Source: Cenococcum geophilum 1.58
Taxonomy: Eukaryota; Ascomycota; Dothideomycetes; Gloniales; Gloniaceae
DNA length: 64,000 nucleotides
Reading direction: 5' to 3'
Assembly (NCBI GenBank): GCA_001692895.1
Contig: KV748206.1
Span: 318,434 to 382,433 of the forward strand
Each line of letters opens with the position of its first letter. Position 1 is the first letter of the stretch. A program made the translations under genes and the position numbers. Positions 1-12,689 of this stretch are shown piece after piece. The notes under the pieces were generated by a model that was not told the origin of the DNA, made no database searches, and saw only the letters and a program-made list of their open reading frames with translations.

Positions 1-860
1 GGACCTCTAAGAAGAAATCCGTACACTTAAGATACCTACGTTAGGGCCTTAAGACCGAATACTATCTTTAGAGATGAACACGCGGGACGCAAGCCCCGAA
101 CCTGTAGTAACTATTTACCTTAAACTAACTACTATACCAAAATAATCCGAATAACTACTAAATCCCCTAGTATTTACTAGTAAATAATAAGAACTCTAAT
201 TATTTTTAAGCTAGCTTAAAAATAAGCTAACTAGTAACGCTGACCGTTACCTAACTGAAGCTAACCGACTTTGTTATGCCCTAAGTTAACTAGGAGGAGA
301 GGCAGCTAACTTTATTAAACCTTTTTAGCCAACCTTAGTATAAAGCCTAGTTGTACTTCTTAAAGCCTTATATAGTAACCTAAACCGCTAAGCTATTACC
401 TAGAGAAAGATAAACCACATAGCTTAAGGAATAAAAAGTTTCCTAGTATACTTCTCTAAATTTAACCGTTACGCAAGGGAAATAGGCTGGAATAACTCCG
501 TACTAATTAACAGCCTTATTAAATCTTTAAGCCCTAAACTAAAAACCTCCTTAATAGGCGTAGACCTACTAGGAGCCCTTAATGCCTGCATAAATATCGT
601 TAATAAATAGTATAATAATATACTACGCCTAATACCGAAGTCCGCCCCTTAATATAATATGGCAACCCCATAAACGTCTACTAAGTTATTATCTTAGCCT
701 AAGCACCCCGACGCTATGGATATTAACACTAGAACCCTAGAGTATGCCCTACTAGGGTCCCCTAAATAAGAAAGATGTATTAAGCTAGGCCTCTACTTTA
801 AGTATAGAAGTAAGGACTACATCTTAAAATACTATCTCGTCCCCTTACCTATACCCTAAA
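1..860 (+). pseudogene. Gypsy gag remnant with destroyed zinc knuckle
   Basis: Decayed capsid-like (gag) reading frame running in from the left edge. Near its end, about 789-835, a CCHC zinc-knuckle pattern is still traceable by spacing (CX2CX4HX4C), but all three Cys and the His now read Tyr (segment YFKYRSKDYILKYY). Such changes each need one G-to-A or C-to-T transition. A zinc knuckle packages element RNA in working retrotransposons; here it cannot bind zinc. The true start lies outside the window. Confidence 0.75.
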
Positions 861-1139
861 ACGATTTACGAATGGCTAATACTAGCAACCGTTTACCGCA
901 TTAATCTTCTGGTTACCGCCCCCAATCTTTACCTAGTTTTAGCCCCGTATTTAATAAGCACTACTTATAAGGGCAAAGCTATAACTAACGTTCTATAAGA
1001 ACCCCTTTCCGCTCACTACTAAAAGGCACGTCCTAGAGTTAAGTCACTCTCTAAAACGGCTTTACCTTAGGATCTCATTAAATGCTTTAGATATTACGAA
1101 TTCTAACTCTTAGGATTATAGCATAACTATTAACTATTA

Positions 1140-4100
1140 TCTTTAGCAGAATGGTTAATAGGCTAACGCTCAAATCCTAATTAATATAGGAGCTAGCGGT
1201 ATAGGATTTATTAATAAGATCTTTACGTATAATAATGGTTTCACCCTAATTCCCCCTTAACCGGCATATTGACGTATTTAGATTTAATGGTAAACGCACC
1301 GTCTTAGGCCGTATTACCTATGTGGTAGCCCTAAGGCTCTAATATCTAAACTATAAAGAACTAATTAAGCTTTTCGTTACTACCCTAGGTTACTTAGTAA
1401 TCCTTAAATAACCCTAGATAAAGCTATATAAGGTAACTATTAATTAGGACAACCTTAAGCTTCTATTTACCGCCTCCCGTTATAAGCAGAAGTGCCTTAC
1501 TACTCGCTACTTAGACTAAGAACTAAAATCTAAAAAATTTACTAGGATCCACTAGTCTAAAATTTCTATAACTGTCTACCCTGTACCTAAGAAATCTACC
1601 AGATTCTACTAACTTAGAAATTCTACTAACATCCACTAAGGACCTAAAAACTCCACTAAATTCTATAAGCTATTACTAAGTACTATACCGCCCTGAGCTA
1701 AGCAGAAGCTTAAGCTTAATATACAAAAATACTAAAAGGACTAGTATTCTACTATAAAAAGGATTCTTAAAGAACCTAAACCTAAATCTAATACTAACTT
1801 TGTACCTAATACCGAACCTAAACCTAAATAAGAAACTATAGATAATCCGAGCAAACTTAGCACCCTAAATATCCGCATAATTGGAGCTACTCTATTAGTA
1901 TAACTTGCTAAGAAACCTAAACATATAATCTTTGCTGTTACTATAGCTAATATTAAGAAGGCCTTAGTACTAAAGAAGCATACTAACCCTACTATAAAGG
2001 TACTAGTAGAGTACTATAACCGCCTAGAGGTATTCTTACGGAAGGAAGCTAATAAGCTACCGGAATACTGATTATACGACTATAAGATTATACTTAAAGA
2101 CGGAAAGCAGCCTAGATTTGGACCCCTATACAGAATGTCCTAAAATGAACTCTAAGTACTACGGAAGTATCTAGATAAGAACCTAAGTAAAGGATTTATT
2201 AGAGCGAGCTTATCGCCTATAGCCGCACTAGTAATCTTCATTAAGAAACCCGGCGGCGGTCTACGCTTTTACGTAGACTACTAAGCTCTTAACGCTGTTA
2301 CCGTTAAGAACTAATATCCGATCCCATTAATATAAAAGACATTAAACCGACTAAGTAAGGCTCGCTACTATACAAAGCTTAATATCATCTCTGCATTTAA
2401 CCGCCTCTATATAGCAAAAGGAGATAAATAGCTTACTGCATTCCGTACTTAGTATGGATTATTTAAATATTTAGTAACGCTATTTAGCCTCGCAAATGCC
2501 CCGAGTTTATTCCAACATTACGTAAATAATACCCTACGTCCCTACCTGGATATCTTCTATACTACTTATATTAACGACATCCTGATATATAGTAATAACC
2601 TAACCGAATATTGGAAATACATTGGCCTTATTCTATAAGCCCTATACGGAGCTAGTCTATAATTAGATATAGATAAATATAAGTTCTATAAAACGGAAGT
2701 CCTATATCTTAGACTCCTTATTTCTATAAACGGTATATAAATAGACCTAAAAAAAGTTAAAGTAATTATAAACTAGCAAAAACCCGAGAACATTAAGGAT
2801 ATAAGAGCCTTTATAGGATTTGCCAACTTCTACTAATAGTTTATTGATAACTTCTCCGCCCTAGTTTTACCCCTTATTACTCTAACCTAAAAAGATAAAG
2901 CTTTTATCTTTAACAAAGAATGTAAGAAGGCCTTTACGTATCTAAAGGTTATATTTACTACTGCACCTATACTCTAATACTTTAACCTAAAACGAATAAG
3001 TGTTGTAGAAGCCGACTTATCTAATTATGTTACTAGAGGCATTCTGTCTTAATATAACAAAGAAGGAGTATTACACCCTATAGTATACTTCTTAAAGCAA
3101 CTAAGCCCTACCAAATGCAATTACAAGATCTATGATAAAGAATTGCTAGCTATTATTAGATGCTTTAAGCAATGGTAACCCAAACTAGAAGGCGCCGGAT
3201 TTCCGATTAAGGTCCTTAGCGACTATAAGAACCTATAGTACTTTACGACCACAAAATAGTTAAGTTATCGTTAGGCTCGCTAGTTAGAATATCTATTACG
3301 CTTCCAATTCTTAATTATATACTATTTAGGCGTCTAAGGTTAGAAGCCTAATACCCTAACCTGACGCTCGTAAGACGCGCCAGTCCTAGAAAAAGCGTGC
3401 TCTTACCAAAATCAGACCCTACTTTGCCCTAAACTATTTAACCCTCCTATTAAAGATCTTACGGTATACGTCCTTAAAATAACTAATTAATCAATTAAAT
3501 AGATTATAGTTAATAAATACCTAAATAACGAGTTTATTTAAGAGACGCTTAAACTAATATAAGATAGTATTAGACGCTCTAAAAAGATTTCTTTAAGTAA
3601 ATACAAAGCCCGCGGAAACCGCCTATATTACCAGAACCGTCTAGTTATCCCTAATTACGATAAGCTTAAGCTTAAGCTCCTTAAACACATATATAATCTA
3701 CCGGTAGCCGGCTACCTAGGCTAAGGAAAAACCCTAGAACTACTCTAATGAGAATACTATTGGCCGAATATACATAATACGACACGAAGGTATATCTTTA
3801 GCTGCTATATCTACCGGCGAGCTAAAGCTTTATATAAGACGTATAACGGCCTTTTAAAGCCACTACCTGCTCTAGACTAAAGATGGAAGGATATCTTAAT
3901 TAACTTTATTGTTGATCTCCCTGTAAGTAAAGGCTGCACGAATATTATGGTAGTTGTAGACCGACTGTCTAAAATGAGACACTTAATTGCCTGCCCCAAT
4001 ATATTAACACCTACTATCGCCTAACTATTCCTGGATTACGTATAGAAACTCTACAGACTCCCTAAAACAATTATCTCTAATAAAGGTAGCCAGTTTATCT

Positions 4101-4988
4101 TTATATTCTAGGAAGAACTAACTACTTAACTCTGCATTAAAGCACTATTGTTTATAGTATACTACTTAGAAATAGATGGTTAAACGGAATGTATAAATGC
4201 TATAATAGAGCAGTATATTCGGATATACATGTCGTACTTATAAGATAACTAGATTAACTAGCTTATATTCGCCAAGTTTATAGCAAATAATTCCGTTTCA
4301 GAAACTATAAAGATCTCCCCATTCCTAGCTAACTACGGCTAGCATCTATAAATAGGTTTTAAACCCTTTAGTAACATTCCTTACCCCGCTTATTAAGCCT
4401 TATAAGTTATAGAAGTAAATAAATTTATAAAAAGATAGAGGAACTATAATAGTTCCTTACTAATGAAATAATATAGGCCCAATCTGTTTATAAAGCCGCA
4501 GCGAATAAGAAACAAACCCTAGTACTAGCTTACTAAATTAGTAACTTTGTCTAGCTAGATATAAGAAATCTAAACACAACACAACCTACTAAGAAACTTA
4601 ATTGGAAGAACGCTGGCCCTTATAAGGTCAAAAAGGTCGTCTCCTCTTACTCCTACCAATTAAAGCTCCCTGATACGGTTAAAATCTACCCCATATTCCA
4701 TACGTCAGTCCTCTATCCTACTGCCCCCGTATTAAACGCCCTGCCTAGACAGATATAGGACCCTCCCCCACCAGTTAAAGTAGATGGTAAGAATAAGTAC
4801 TTTATTAAAAGAATTAATAATATTAAGTATAATAAACGGAAACGCTAATATATATATCTTATAAAATAAAGAGGCTTTACCAAGTCCTTATAGAAACCCG
4901 TTAACTCTATAGGACTTATATAAGCCACAGAAGACTTTTACAAACTCTACCTAGAACTACTATAGCCCTATCTCGTAAAAGCTTAAGT
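1140..4988 (+). pseudogene. Gypsy pol remnant: protease, RT, RNase H, integrase, chromodomain
   Basis: The protease motif is near 1180-1200 (NIGAS where D(T/S)GAS is usual). Reverse transcriptase lies at about 2080-2600, with the catalytic box reading YINDILIYS near 2567-2593 where gypsy elements have Y(V/L)DD. The RNase H motif with YDKELLAI is near 3130-3160. Integrase occupies about 3690-4420 with a GSQF segment (usual D of SDxGSQF now N). A chromodomain-like end lies at about 4785-4985. Chromodomains steer integration to marked chromatin. Dozens of TAA/TAG stops interrupt the frame, and several catalytic Asp codons have become Asn (GAC to AAC), so it is dead. Frame shifts exist and are not individually placed. 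Confidence 0.88.
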
Positions 4989-4990
4989 TT

Positions 4991-5003
4991 AAAGAGGGGG
5001 TAC
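4991..5003 (+). promoter_or_regulatory. Polypurine tract of gypsy element
   Basis: AAAGAGGGGG followed by TAC sits directly before the LTR start. In LTR retrotransposons this tract primes plus-strand DNA synthesis, and its position supports the LTR boundary at about 5004. Confidence 0.7.
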
Positions 5004-5374
5004 TATTACGGGACACCCTTATAATACCTTACACACGTCTACCTGTTTCCACCGACTTAGTAATTAAAGACTAACCGCGAAATAGCAATTTAACGGCAAT
5101 CTAATAGCAATCTAACGGTAATTTATAGCATTCTGCTATATTCTACTAAGTTCTACCAAATTCTGCTAAGTTCTGCCAGAACCACAACCTAAACCCTATT
5201 CTGCCCTATATACATATTAATTAAGTAACCAAGTTAAAGATATATCCCCTTTCTTCCCGTTTTCCTACCTTCTTTCCTTACGCAATGTCTTGACCTCCTT
5301 ATACAGTTTATGTACATAGCTTAATAATATCTACCTTGCTATATATTATCGCCGCTTATACTCACTCCATAACA
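5004..5374 (+). repeat. 3' LTR of gypsy element (end approximate)
   Basis: It starts TATTACGGGAC (TG probably turned to TA by RIP). The first ~55 bases match the sequence starting TGTTACGGGAC at 7011. It contains short degenerate repeats of the type TTCTRCTAAG and a pyrimidine-rich stretch near 5250-5275. The right end is set at ...CATAACA by the TG...CA rule only, with no partner LTR in the window to confirm it. Confidence 0.6.
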
Positions 5375-5470
5375 ACTATTAACGCGTTAAATTGCCTAGA
5401 GGACCCTTAAAGCTTAAAACCACGTATTAACTTAACTATTAACGCGTTAAATCGCCTAGAGGACCGTATC
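5371..5470. repeat. Tandem 63-bp duplication
   Basis: The segment AACTATTAACGCGTTAAAT followed by YGCCTAGAGGACC occurs at about 5375 and again about 63 bases on, nearly identical. It lies just right of the gypsy LTR. The inner ATTAACGCGTTAAT-type core is close to palindromic. Confidence 0.7.
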
Positions 5471-5544
5471 TTTACTAAGAATCGTCTTTAGTCTTTAAAA
5501 ACTGTAGATTTGTCAAAGGGACATATACACACCCTTATACCCTT

Positions 5545-5690
5545 ATCTCTCGACCTTAACCTTAACCTCGACCTTAACCTCTACCTCACCCTCAACCTTA
5601 ACCCCTGACCTCGACCACAACCCTTAACCTTAACCTTAAACCTCGACCTTAACCTCAAACTTAAACCTCTAGAACCTCTACTTAACTTCA
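5545..5690. repeat. ACCTTA/ACCTCG hexamer-rich tract
   Basis: About 145 bases are built from loosely repeated hexamers (ACCTTA, ACCTCG, ACCTCT, ACCCTC). Low complexity, strongly C/T on this strand. It is not the fungal telomere repeat (CCCTAA) although one-letter neighbours of it occur. Confidence 0.7.
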
Positions 5691-5754
5691 AACTATAACA
5701 CACAAATACACCTTTTTATAACTTTCTACGGCTATAGAGAACACACACGATAAT

Positions 5755-6800
5755 ATGGAAATTAATTAGAAGGAGAGAATTGCTAAGTACGGCTACGGAA
5801 TTAACTTAAAGACAGCTACGGATAACGACCTAACGGAGTATATAGAGACTAAGATGCACCTATATACACAATCTAACCTAGACTATTTATTATAGACAGT
5901 GTTTTAGGAAGACTTTAAGGACTTTACGCTAGAGTACTTTAAACGAGTACGATCTAAAACTAGAATAGAAATCCGTAACTACCTAGTTAAAAAAGGAGTA
6001 TACGTTACTAAGTAAGATAAGAGATACTCCCTTAGTAAGGTGCTAACAGACGTCGCTAATAAAGAAGAGCCTTATAAATAGACGGATAAGGAGCTTATTG
6101 CGGCCCTTATAGAGGTAAAGCTAATAATTATAATAACTCTGCAAGATAGGCTAAACTACACTTATAACGGTCTATTGGGTTAGCCTATGGCTATAGTTAT
6201 AATACTACCTAGGTCTAGTACGCAAACACCTATATAGAATTAGCAATTATTACCTATAGCAACCACCTCTACCCTCCCTCTAGCAACTGCTCCTACCCCA
6301 CCGCTAGCTACCCCAATTACTATACCACTAGCTACCCTAATCGCTGCGCCACCAGCTACTCCGATCGCTGCCCCCACTACCCCTACTACCCCTACTACCC
6401 CTACTACCCCTCCTAGTCCTTAATCCTCTAATTATAACCAATTGCTATAGTTAAGAGAGCAGTAACTATAGTAGCTATAGTAACTATAGCAGCTATATAT
6501 ATATATATTACCTAAACCAGCCGTTCCTAGTATAGAGTAAGGACTTAGGTAAGGACCTAAATACAGTAAAGAGGTAGCTATAATTTTAGTTACTACTTAC
6601 TAGGGAGTGCTAGCATACTATATTACTTCTCCAATCGTTATATAGGAGAAGGAACACCCTAATTAAGAAGTATATACTACCTTCTTTACAGATTACCGCT
6701 ACTACAGTTAAGATTAAGGCCGAAACTATGGCCAGAACTATGACCGGAACAACCAAAACTGTAACTAAAACGGCTAAAACTTTAGCCTTAAAGCCTATAG
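5755..6800 (+). pseudogene. Second retrotransposon gag-like remnant
   Basis: From an ATG at 5755 a frame runs with stops only as TAA/TAG. An N-terminal charged region includes an acidic-aromatic stretch (EDFKDFTLEYF), then comes a Pro/Thr/Ala low-complexity linker (about 6260-6420, nine-base CTACTACCC repeats). The N-terminal part resembles in style the gag at 41802 (which has EDFTDFTEAIF), so both seem to be gag proteins of one broad group. No pol follows before the LTR-like start at 7011, so the copy is internally deleted or non-autonomous. Confidence 0.55.
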
Positions 6801-7010
6801 CTCTATTAGCGTAGGTTAAATAAATAAACTCTAAGGTATTACCTGGGTGTATAGTAGGGAGTAGGCAATACCCTTATATAGGAGAAAGAGAGACGAACTA
6901 ATAGGGGAGGAAGAAGGCTGTAAGCCTAAAGAGCTTATAAGGGGTGGCTAAGGCCTAGCCGAAGGCTACCCTTAGTAGCCCTAAGAGCTCCTAAAATGTA
7001 GCTAAGATAG

Positions 7011-7400
7011 TGTTACGGGACTACCCTATAATACCTTATATACGCCTACCTATTTGCACCGCTAAGACACTAGTATCTAATACCCGCAGTGTCTAATATC
7101 TACAAGATCCGCAAGATTCGTAATATCCGCAATATTCGCAATATCCGCAGTTCTTTATACTAATTTAAGGTCCTTATACAACTATCTTATTTAACTAGGA
7201 ACTACGCAAGAGAAACGCTTAATGATTAATATAATATGTCTTCGCTAAGCTTACAAACAAAGATAGATTACCGAAGTTAAGTGAATCGATGGAGATACTA
7301 ACCCTATAGACACTATAATAAAGGGCAAGCCTTATACGGCACTATTACAGCTTATTAATATAAATTAAGTCGAATTATAGGCCATAGGGTGGGTTAAACG
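7011..7400 (+). repeat. LTR-like sequence related to 5004 LTR (end unknown)
   Basis: It begins TGTTACGGGACTACCC and matches the 5004 LTR for about 55 bases, after which the two diverge; short CCGCAATATTCG repeats follow (7080-7150). It is probably the 3' LTR of the element carrying the 5755 gag. The end is not determinable here. Confidence 0.5.
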
Positions 7401-8395
7401 AACGGATTCGAATTTATAGGCGAGCTAATAGCGATTTTCTATTCTGGGGATGGAAAATCCTAATTAGCTGGTTTAACGGTATAGCAGAATCCGATAGGTG
7501 GCGCGCTCTAGGATTAAAGGTGGAGCTATTGCGTATTATAGATAGAAGAGCTAGTTATTGTATATACGCTATAAGTAGTCTAGAAGACTTAACTTTGGAG
7601 TGTAGATTAGCCTTCTTTTTAGAGTTGCTCCAGTATTAGAACGTTAATTACGTAACGTAGTTACGAGACTACAAAGCAAGACTAACTATCTAACCTTGGA
7701 GTAACCCCTTTCTTTTAAAAACAATCAACTACCAACTTTAATACCGCATACGTACCACTATAAGTGATATTCGTATACGTTAATAAAGTAAGTATACCGA
7801 TAGTAATATATAAGTAATTATATATAAATAGTATTAAGTATATTTTCATAATATGACCTATATATATATTTAATAGTATATAATTAAAAAACTTAAAAAT
7901 ATTATATAAAATATTATAAAAATATATAATTTTTCTTTAAGTTTTCTTTAAAAAATTAATTTTTATACTTATAATAGTAATATAATAATAATAATTTTTA
8001 TAATATTTATTAGTTTTACATATTATAATTATTTAAAAATACTCTTTTTATTAATAATTATTATATTACTATATTACTATACCATTATATAATTACTTAA
8101 ATTTTTATCTATTAATATATATTATTTATATATGTTATTATACTAATTTTAATAACTTAATATAATATTATATAATAACTATATAATATAAAATAATAAT
8201 AAATAATAATAAATATAGTAATAATATATAAGTCTATTTTAATAATTTACTAATCTACTAAATTTTTATTAAAATTTTATATTAATAATAGTATTATAGA
8301 TTAGTTTTATATATATAAGTGATTTATTATAGATATGTAGATATATATAAAATATAAAATATATAAAAAAGTGAATTTTTAAATAGTAAACAATT
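7400..8395. other. Non-coding; very AT-rich from ~7760
   Basis: No frame of note. From about 7760 to 8395 the sequence is almost pure A/T with long runs of TATA, as expected of an old, saturated RIP target or an AT-isochore block. I see no replication-origin or centromere signature that could be separated from plain AT richness. Confidence 0.7.
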
Positions 8396-8399
8396 AGAC

Positions 8400-9060
8400 G
8401 GCAAGCCTATATTAGGAAATAGAGGCTCCCTATTTAGGCAATCCGCGCCTTACTTACAACTTTGGCGCTACACCCTAACTAGCAATCTTCCTTAACAACC
8501 AACCATAAAAGGCCCTCCCTTTGCTGTCTTTTATCCTCTATTCTTCTTAACTTTTTCTCTCTACTCTCTCCCTTCCCCTCCCCTCGCTCTTCTTCCGTCC
8601 GTCTTAGCCGCCCCCTCTATTGCGCCCCAATCATCTATTATAAGGCTTTTTTTTTTAAAAAAACTCTGCCGCAGCATATGCACCGGCCCTAACTCTACTT
8701 CCGTTAATCCATTCCTCCCTATTATCTTATTTTTATATATACTATGCCGTCTACTTCTAGGCACCCTAAGCCGCTACTAAAGAAGCCGCTTCTAAACTCG
8801 TCCCCACAAGCAGTTTGTAGACGCCTCTCCTCTCTCACACACTCTCCCTATCCTTCTCTCATTAACTTTCACTCTCTCCTCTTAGGCGAGTCACGGCTGC
8901 GGTTAAAGTGGCGATACCTCCTACCGGTTGCACAGTTAACGCTGGCCTGTGCGTTTAGGAACTTATTCTTTACTTTAGGGTTACTGATAGCATTCGCTAC
9001 GCACTACCTAATGTATGTTTTAGCTAAAGAATGCATAGCACTTATGCCATTATCTTAGCT
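8400..9060. other. Pyrimidine-rich stretch, no convincing gene
   Basis: A CT-rich tract (8520-8620) precedes a short open frame at 8744-9058 (104 codons, one hydrophobic stretch near its end). Base composition is milder than next door and the CT tract resembles a fungal core promoter. The short frame has no recognisable domain and no intron signals, so I do not call a gene. It may be the old promoter of a decayed gene. Confidence 0.4.
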
Positions 9061-9149
9061 CTAATTACCTTACATCGCACTCTCCAACTTTAGCCCTTTA
9101 GTAGAATACGCTGACTAATCCGCGCTCTATTATCCGTGTCCCGCTAGGG

Positions 9150-9900
9150 CTAGATCCCTTAGTAGTAACGCGGTAAGTTACTAGTATAAGGCATTAATTT
9201 CGTTCTTATAACCTTTACGTTGCCATAGTGGCCCCTATAGGATGCTCCGCCTTATATAAAGTGTCTAGCATAGCTATAACGTTGTAATACAACCAGCAGG
9301 GAGCTAGTGCCTAGAAGTTGGCCAATAATAGCTTAGTAATAGCGTTAGGCGCGCTATAAGACGTAAATAGAGCCCTCTAAGCCAACCGTCTAACCGGCGT
9401 GGGGCAATGCTAGCAAGAATTGGTTATTAATGCGTTATCTAACATAGCCTCATCCTACGTAAGGGGTTAGCCGATAATTAAAGAATTGGCTAGTGATTGG
9501 CGGTTTCGTTCGAAGTAATATAGATCCTTAATTAGCTAAAAGATGCGGACGGTAGGTTATAACGTAGGTAGATATACTAAGATGTAAAGAACGGTCTAGA
9601 GGGTTTCTTATAATATTTACTAGCTAATCGCCCAGGGAGCTATATATACTCTTATTACAATAGAGTTTCCGCGGCGTCTATAAGTACGATATATAATCGT
9701 CTTAAAGACGTTAAGGGCGATGGGACTTTAAGCTAATCCTTACTCCCCCTAATGCAGGCAGCTCCCTTATATTACCCCCTATAACTAAGCTTCTACGCTA
9801 GGATAGGGCATTTATATAGGTCCCTTACAATCCTACCTTAGACGGCGTTGTTAGTAAGGTATATAAAGTGACACTTCTTAGCTCGGAGAGGTAGCTATAT
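9150..9900 (-). pseudogene. Decayed coding remnant, family unknown
   Basis: Read on the minus strand, about 9150-9560 gives a protein-like frame with TAA/TAG stops only (segments such as LYYFERNRQSLANSL and DEAMLDNALITNS), continued with frame changes to about 9900. I do not recognise the family. The amino-acid mix and the stop pattern argue for former coding DNA rather than chance. Confidence 0.35.
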
Positions 9901-10012
9901 ATTTTAACCTCTGGACTAGCTCCTATCCTTATAACCGGAGAAGCCAGCAGATCTCGGCACTAAAATAGCCTCCTCTTTTAGCACTCTTTTACTCACCCCT
10001 TTACTTCCTCCT

Positions 10013-12200
10013 ATGAAATATATTCCTTATATTCCTCTAATACTTAAGCCTAAAACAAAATCTAAGGCTAAGCCTAAGGCGAAGCCTAAAATGACGGAGC
10101 CTAATTATGGCAAAGCTGGTTCCCCGGAATATAATAGAGAGTGGGCCGATATTAATAACTTCTTAACTAATCTACCAGACTCTAAAGTGTCGCGTTCTCT
10201 AGATCTGGGACTACTAGCTCCGGTAAGAGCTATTAATTCTTTAGGTTCGCTATATTAAGGTATTATCTACGTCTTAAACGGTATAAGATAATAAATATCA
10301 GCTAATACATATATATAGACGGCAAAGGTGGTCTTGGCCCTATTCCTCTATAGATACTATAGAGTTACTAGCCTAGCTAGAAAGGGGCTAACTAGGCTAT
10401 AGGCGTTAAGGAGATAAACTTAGCTATAGATAAGTTGTTTAATAGAAGCAGTCTAGGTAGGTATATTAATAGCGCTACGGCTCTTATTTACTAATTAATG
10501 ATAAAATTTCCTTTAGTCCTTAAGGACGACGCAGCTAAAGCAAGTTATAGTATAGGGGATATCTAATCCGGTAGCAGGTTGCTAGAATATTAGGATAATA
10601 GTCTAAACATAGCTAGTATATGCGCCCCCTTTATAGAGAATACTGGAGGCGTATATAATAGTAAGTAATCTTCCTACAGACTTATAAAGCCCCTATTTTA
10701 ATATGTTTAAAAATAGTCTGTTAGAGTAGAACGAACCTCTTTATAAAAATCTAGGTATAATGAGTTGGCCGTCTATAACACATAAGCGGAAGCGCACTTT
10801 ATCCGCTAATACGGCTATCTCCTCCGTAGAAGTACTAGACTTAACCTTAGAACTAGCTCTAGAAGACTCTTATTTAGTAAAGCGGAGGAGGTCGGCCTAG
10901 CTATAGGTAGAGAGCCTTATATCTAGTCCTATATGCATACTAAAGTTAACGCTGCCGCTAGGCCGCGGCAGCCTAATTTTGCCTCTTAGAACTAGTAATA
11001 ATCTAAATGCTAATAACCTAGATAGTGGTAATAAAGACAATAACGCTAACATCCCGGACTTACCTTAAAACGATATCCTTAATTTAGTAAATAGTAGGGA
11101 TAGTAAATATTAAGGGCATAGGCTAGGCACGGGGCCGCTAGAGCCCTTAAGACAATTAGTCTCTCTATATAAATAAATAGAGGGCGATTAATACGTTAAT
11201 AAGGATATATATACGGGCGAAGATAAAAGCAATAGTAGTGATAGTAAGGTTAGGGAGAGTAGCGAGGACGACCCTATTGGCAACTAGGAGGTGTCCTATA
11301 GGGCTAGTATAGCAACTTTATAGTGATATAAACGTAGCAATCGTCTATTCTAGGATAAGCGGCGCGGTCTAATAGGAATAAGTTTTAAACGGCTTAACGG
11401 GAGCATAAGGCCTATAAGAATATTGCGATATCTAAAGTTATTACCAGTACGCCGCCACTCTAGGTCTAAAGCAAACATTGTGACTTAGTCTACCTCCCTT
11501 TAAACATCCTCTTAAGGAGCGAAGGTAGTATATAACTGCACCGTTAACTATAGACAGAGCGACTATACGGACTATTAGCTAATATTACCCTTTACTAGGT
11601 GCCAGAATACACGACGTTAGTAACGGCAATTGTATATTAGAATAAGATAACGTTAAAGTTGTCTTTAAAACCATTAATAATTATACATAACTTACTCGGT
11701 AACGTAGGGCAACTTATCCGTATAACGCAGTTAACGTCGGATTTATAGCTATTAGTAGGCTATTGGTATAACGATACGCTAAATATATACGCTAGTCCAA
11801 GCTTAACGTAGTAAAGTAGTAACTATACCGCCAGCAAAACTAGTACACGTAGTCCGTACGGTAAAGGGGCTAATAATAATGCTGTTGGTCTAGACGATAA
11901 CGAAGACAACAATAATAGAGATGACGATTTTAAGAATGGTAGCTAAAGCTTAGGCAGCGAAAGCTTAGGCGGTAGTAATTCTAATACTAGCGCCGCCGCC
12001 GCTGCTGACGGGCGGCTCTATAGAGAGCATAGGCGCGTATAAGTCCGAACACGTCGGCTATAGCTAAAGTTGGATAATTAGCGCTTATTCGCGTACAAGA
12101 ACAAGATAGATATAAAGTAGGACGATATATTTAATTGTTTCCCAGATTAAACGCTAGGTGCAGTATGGGCGCACTGGCACATATTATAAGGGAAGTAATT
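10013..12200 (+). pseudogene. Large RIP-decayed ORF with Myb/SANT-like segment
   Basis: From the ATG at 10013 (Lys/Pro-rich start, repeated KPKAKPK) one frame can be followed past 11500, interrupted only by TAA/TAG and a single TGA, all explicable by C-to-T or G-to-A. The middle (10760-11250) is acidic, Ser/Asn/Asp-rich and probably disordered. After a frame change near 11650-11900 and an Ala run (11993-12006), about 12070-12170 reads like a Myb/SANT-type helix set: RLFAYKNK, then DDIFNCFPD, then TLGAVWAHWH. The pattern resembles small fungal Myb-like DNA-binding proteins. Assignment of that domain is inference; the remainder is unrecognised. Confidence 0.5.
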
Positions 12201-12689
12201 TATTAAGGCCGCTATAATATCCTTAGAATCTCCTAAACCGTTCTTATAGAGTGAGGTTTATTATAACTATAGCACTTTATCCTATTTACTACTAGATTTC
12301 CTTACTATTTTGTTTATAGAATTATATATACCGTGCTAATATTAAGAAATAATTCTAATCTCCCTAAAGGAGTTAGTCTCCGGAATCTCGCCTTCTCTTT
12401 ATTATCTAATTTTGTCTAGGGCGGCGAAGTTTTATAACGTTATAGAAAATTTAGAGGCCTAGCCTATAATCTTCTTAATATATTTATCCTATTCTTTTTA
12501 TATATAGCTGGTTAAAACGGAGCATAGGGAGTTAAAATAATTAAAAGCATTTAGATTGGAAATAACAGCCTTAATACCAGCTAGACACCAGCCCTACTTA
12601 ACAGAAATCCTCCTCCTGCTCTAAAAACACTAAAAAGCCTAGGCTTAAAAGGCTATTAACCTAGATTACTAACGCTAGCCTTTCTACAT

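Larger units (their letters stand above)
1..5374 (+). mobile_element. Ty3/gypsy chromovirus retrotransposon, RIP-decayed, 5' end outside window
   Basis: The order gag - zinc knuckle - protease - reverse transcriptase - RNase H - integrase - chromodomain - polypurine tract - LTR can be followed on the plus strand in decayed reading frames, which is the Ty3/gypsy (Metaviridae-type) order with a chromodomain, i.e. a chromovirus. The internal region ends at a purine tract (AAAGAGGGGG, 4991-5000) followed by an LTR start near 5004. No 5' LTR lies in the window, so the element is cut by the left edge. Stops fall almost only as TAA/TAG at positions where related elements have Gln or Trp, the mark of C-to-T change on either strand. 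The element cannot encode working protein. Confidence 0.9.

Noticed and set aside
5545..5690. Interstitial telomere
   Set aside because: Dominant words are ACCTTA and ACCTCG rather than CCCTAA in register.
7760..8395. Replication origin or centromere core
   Set aside because: Only AT richness is seen; RIP saturation explains it equally well.
8744..9058. 104-codon open frame after a CT-rich tract
   Set aside because: No domain, no splice signals, odd composition; likely chance in a less AT-rich stretch.
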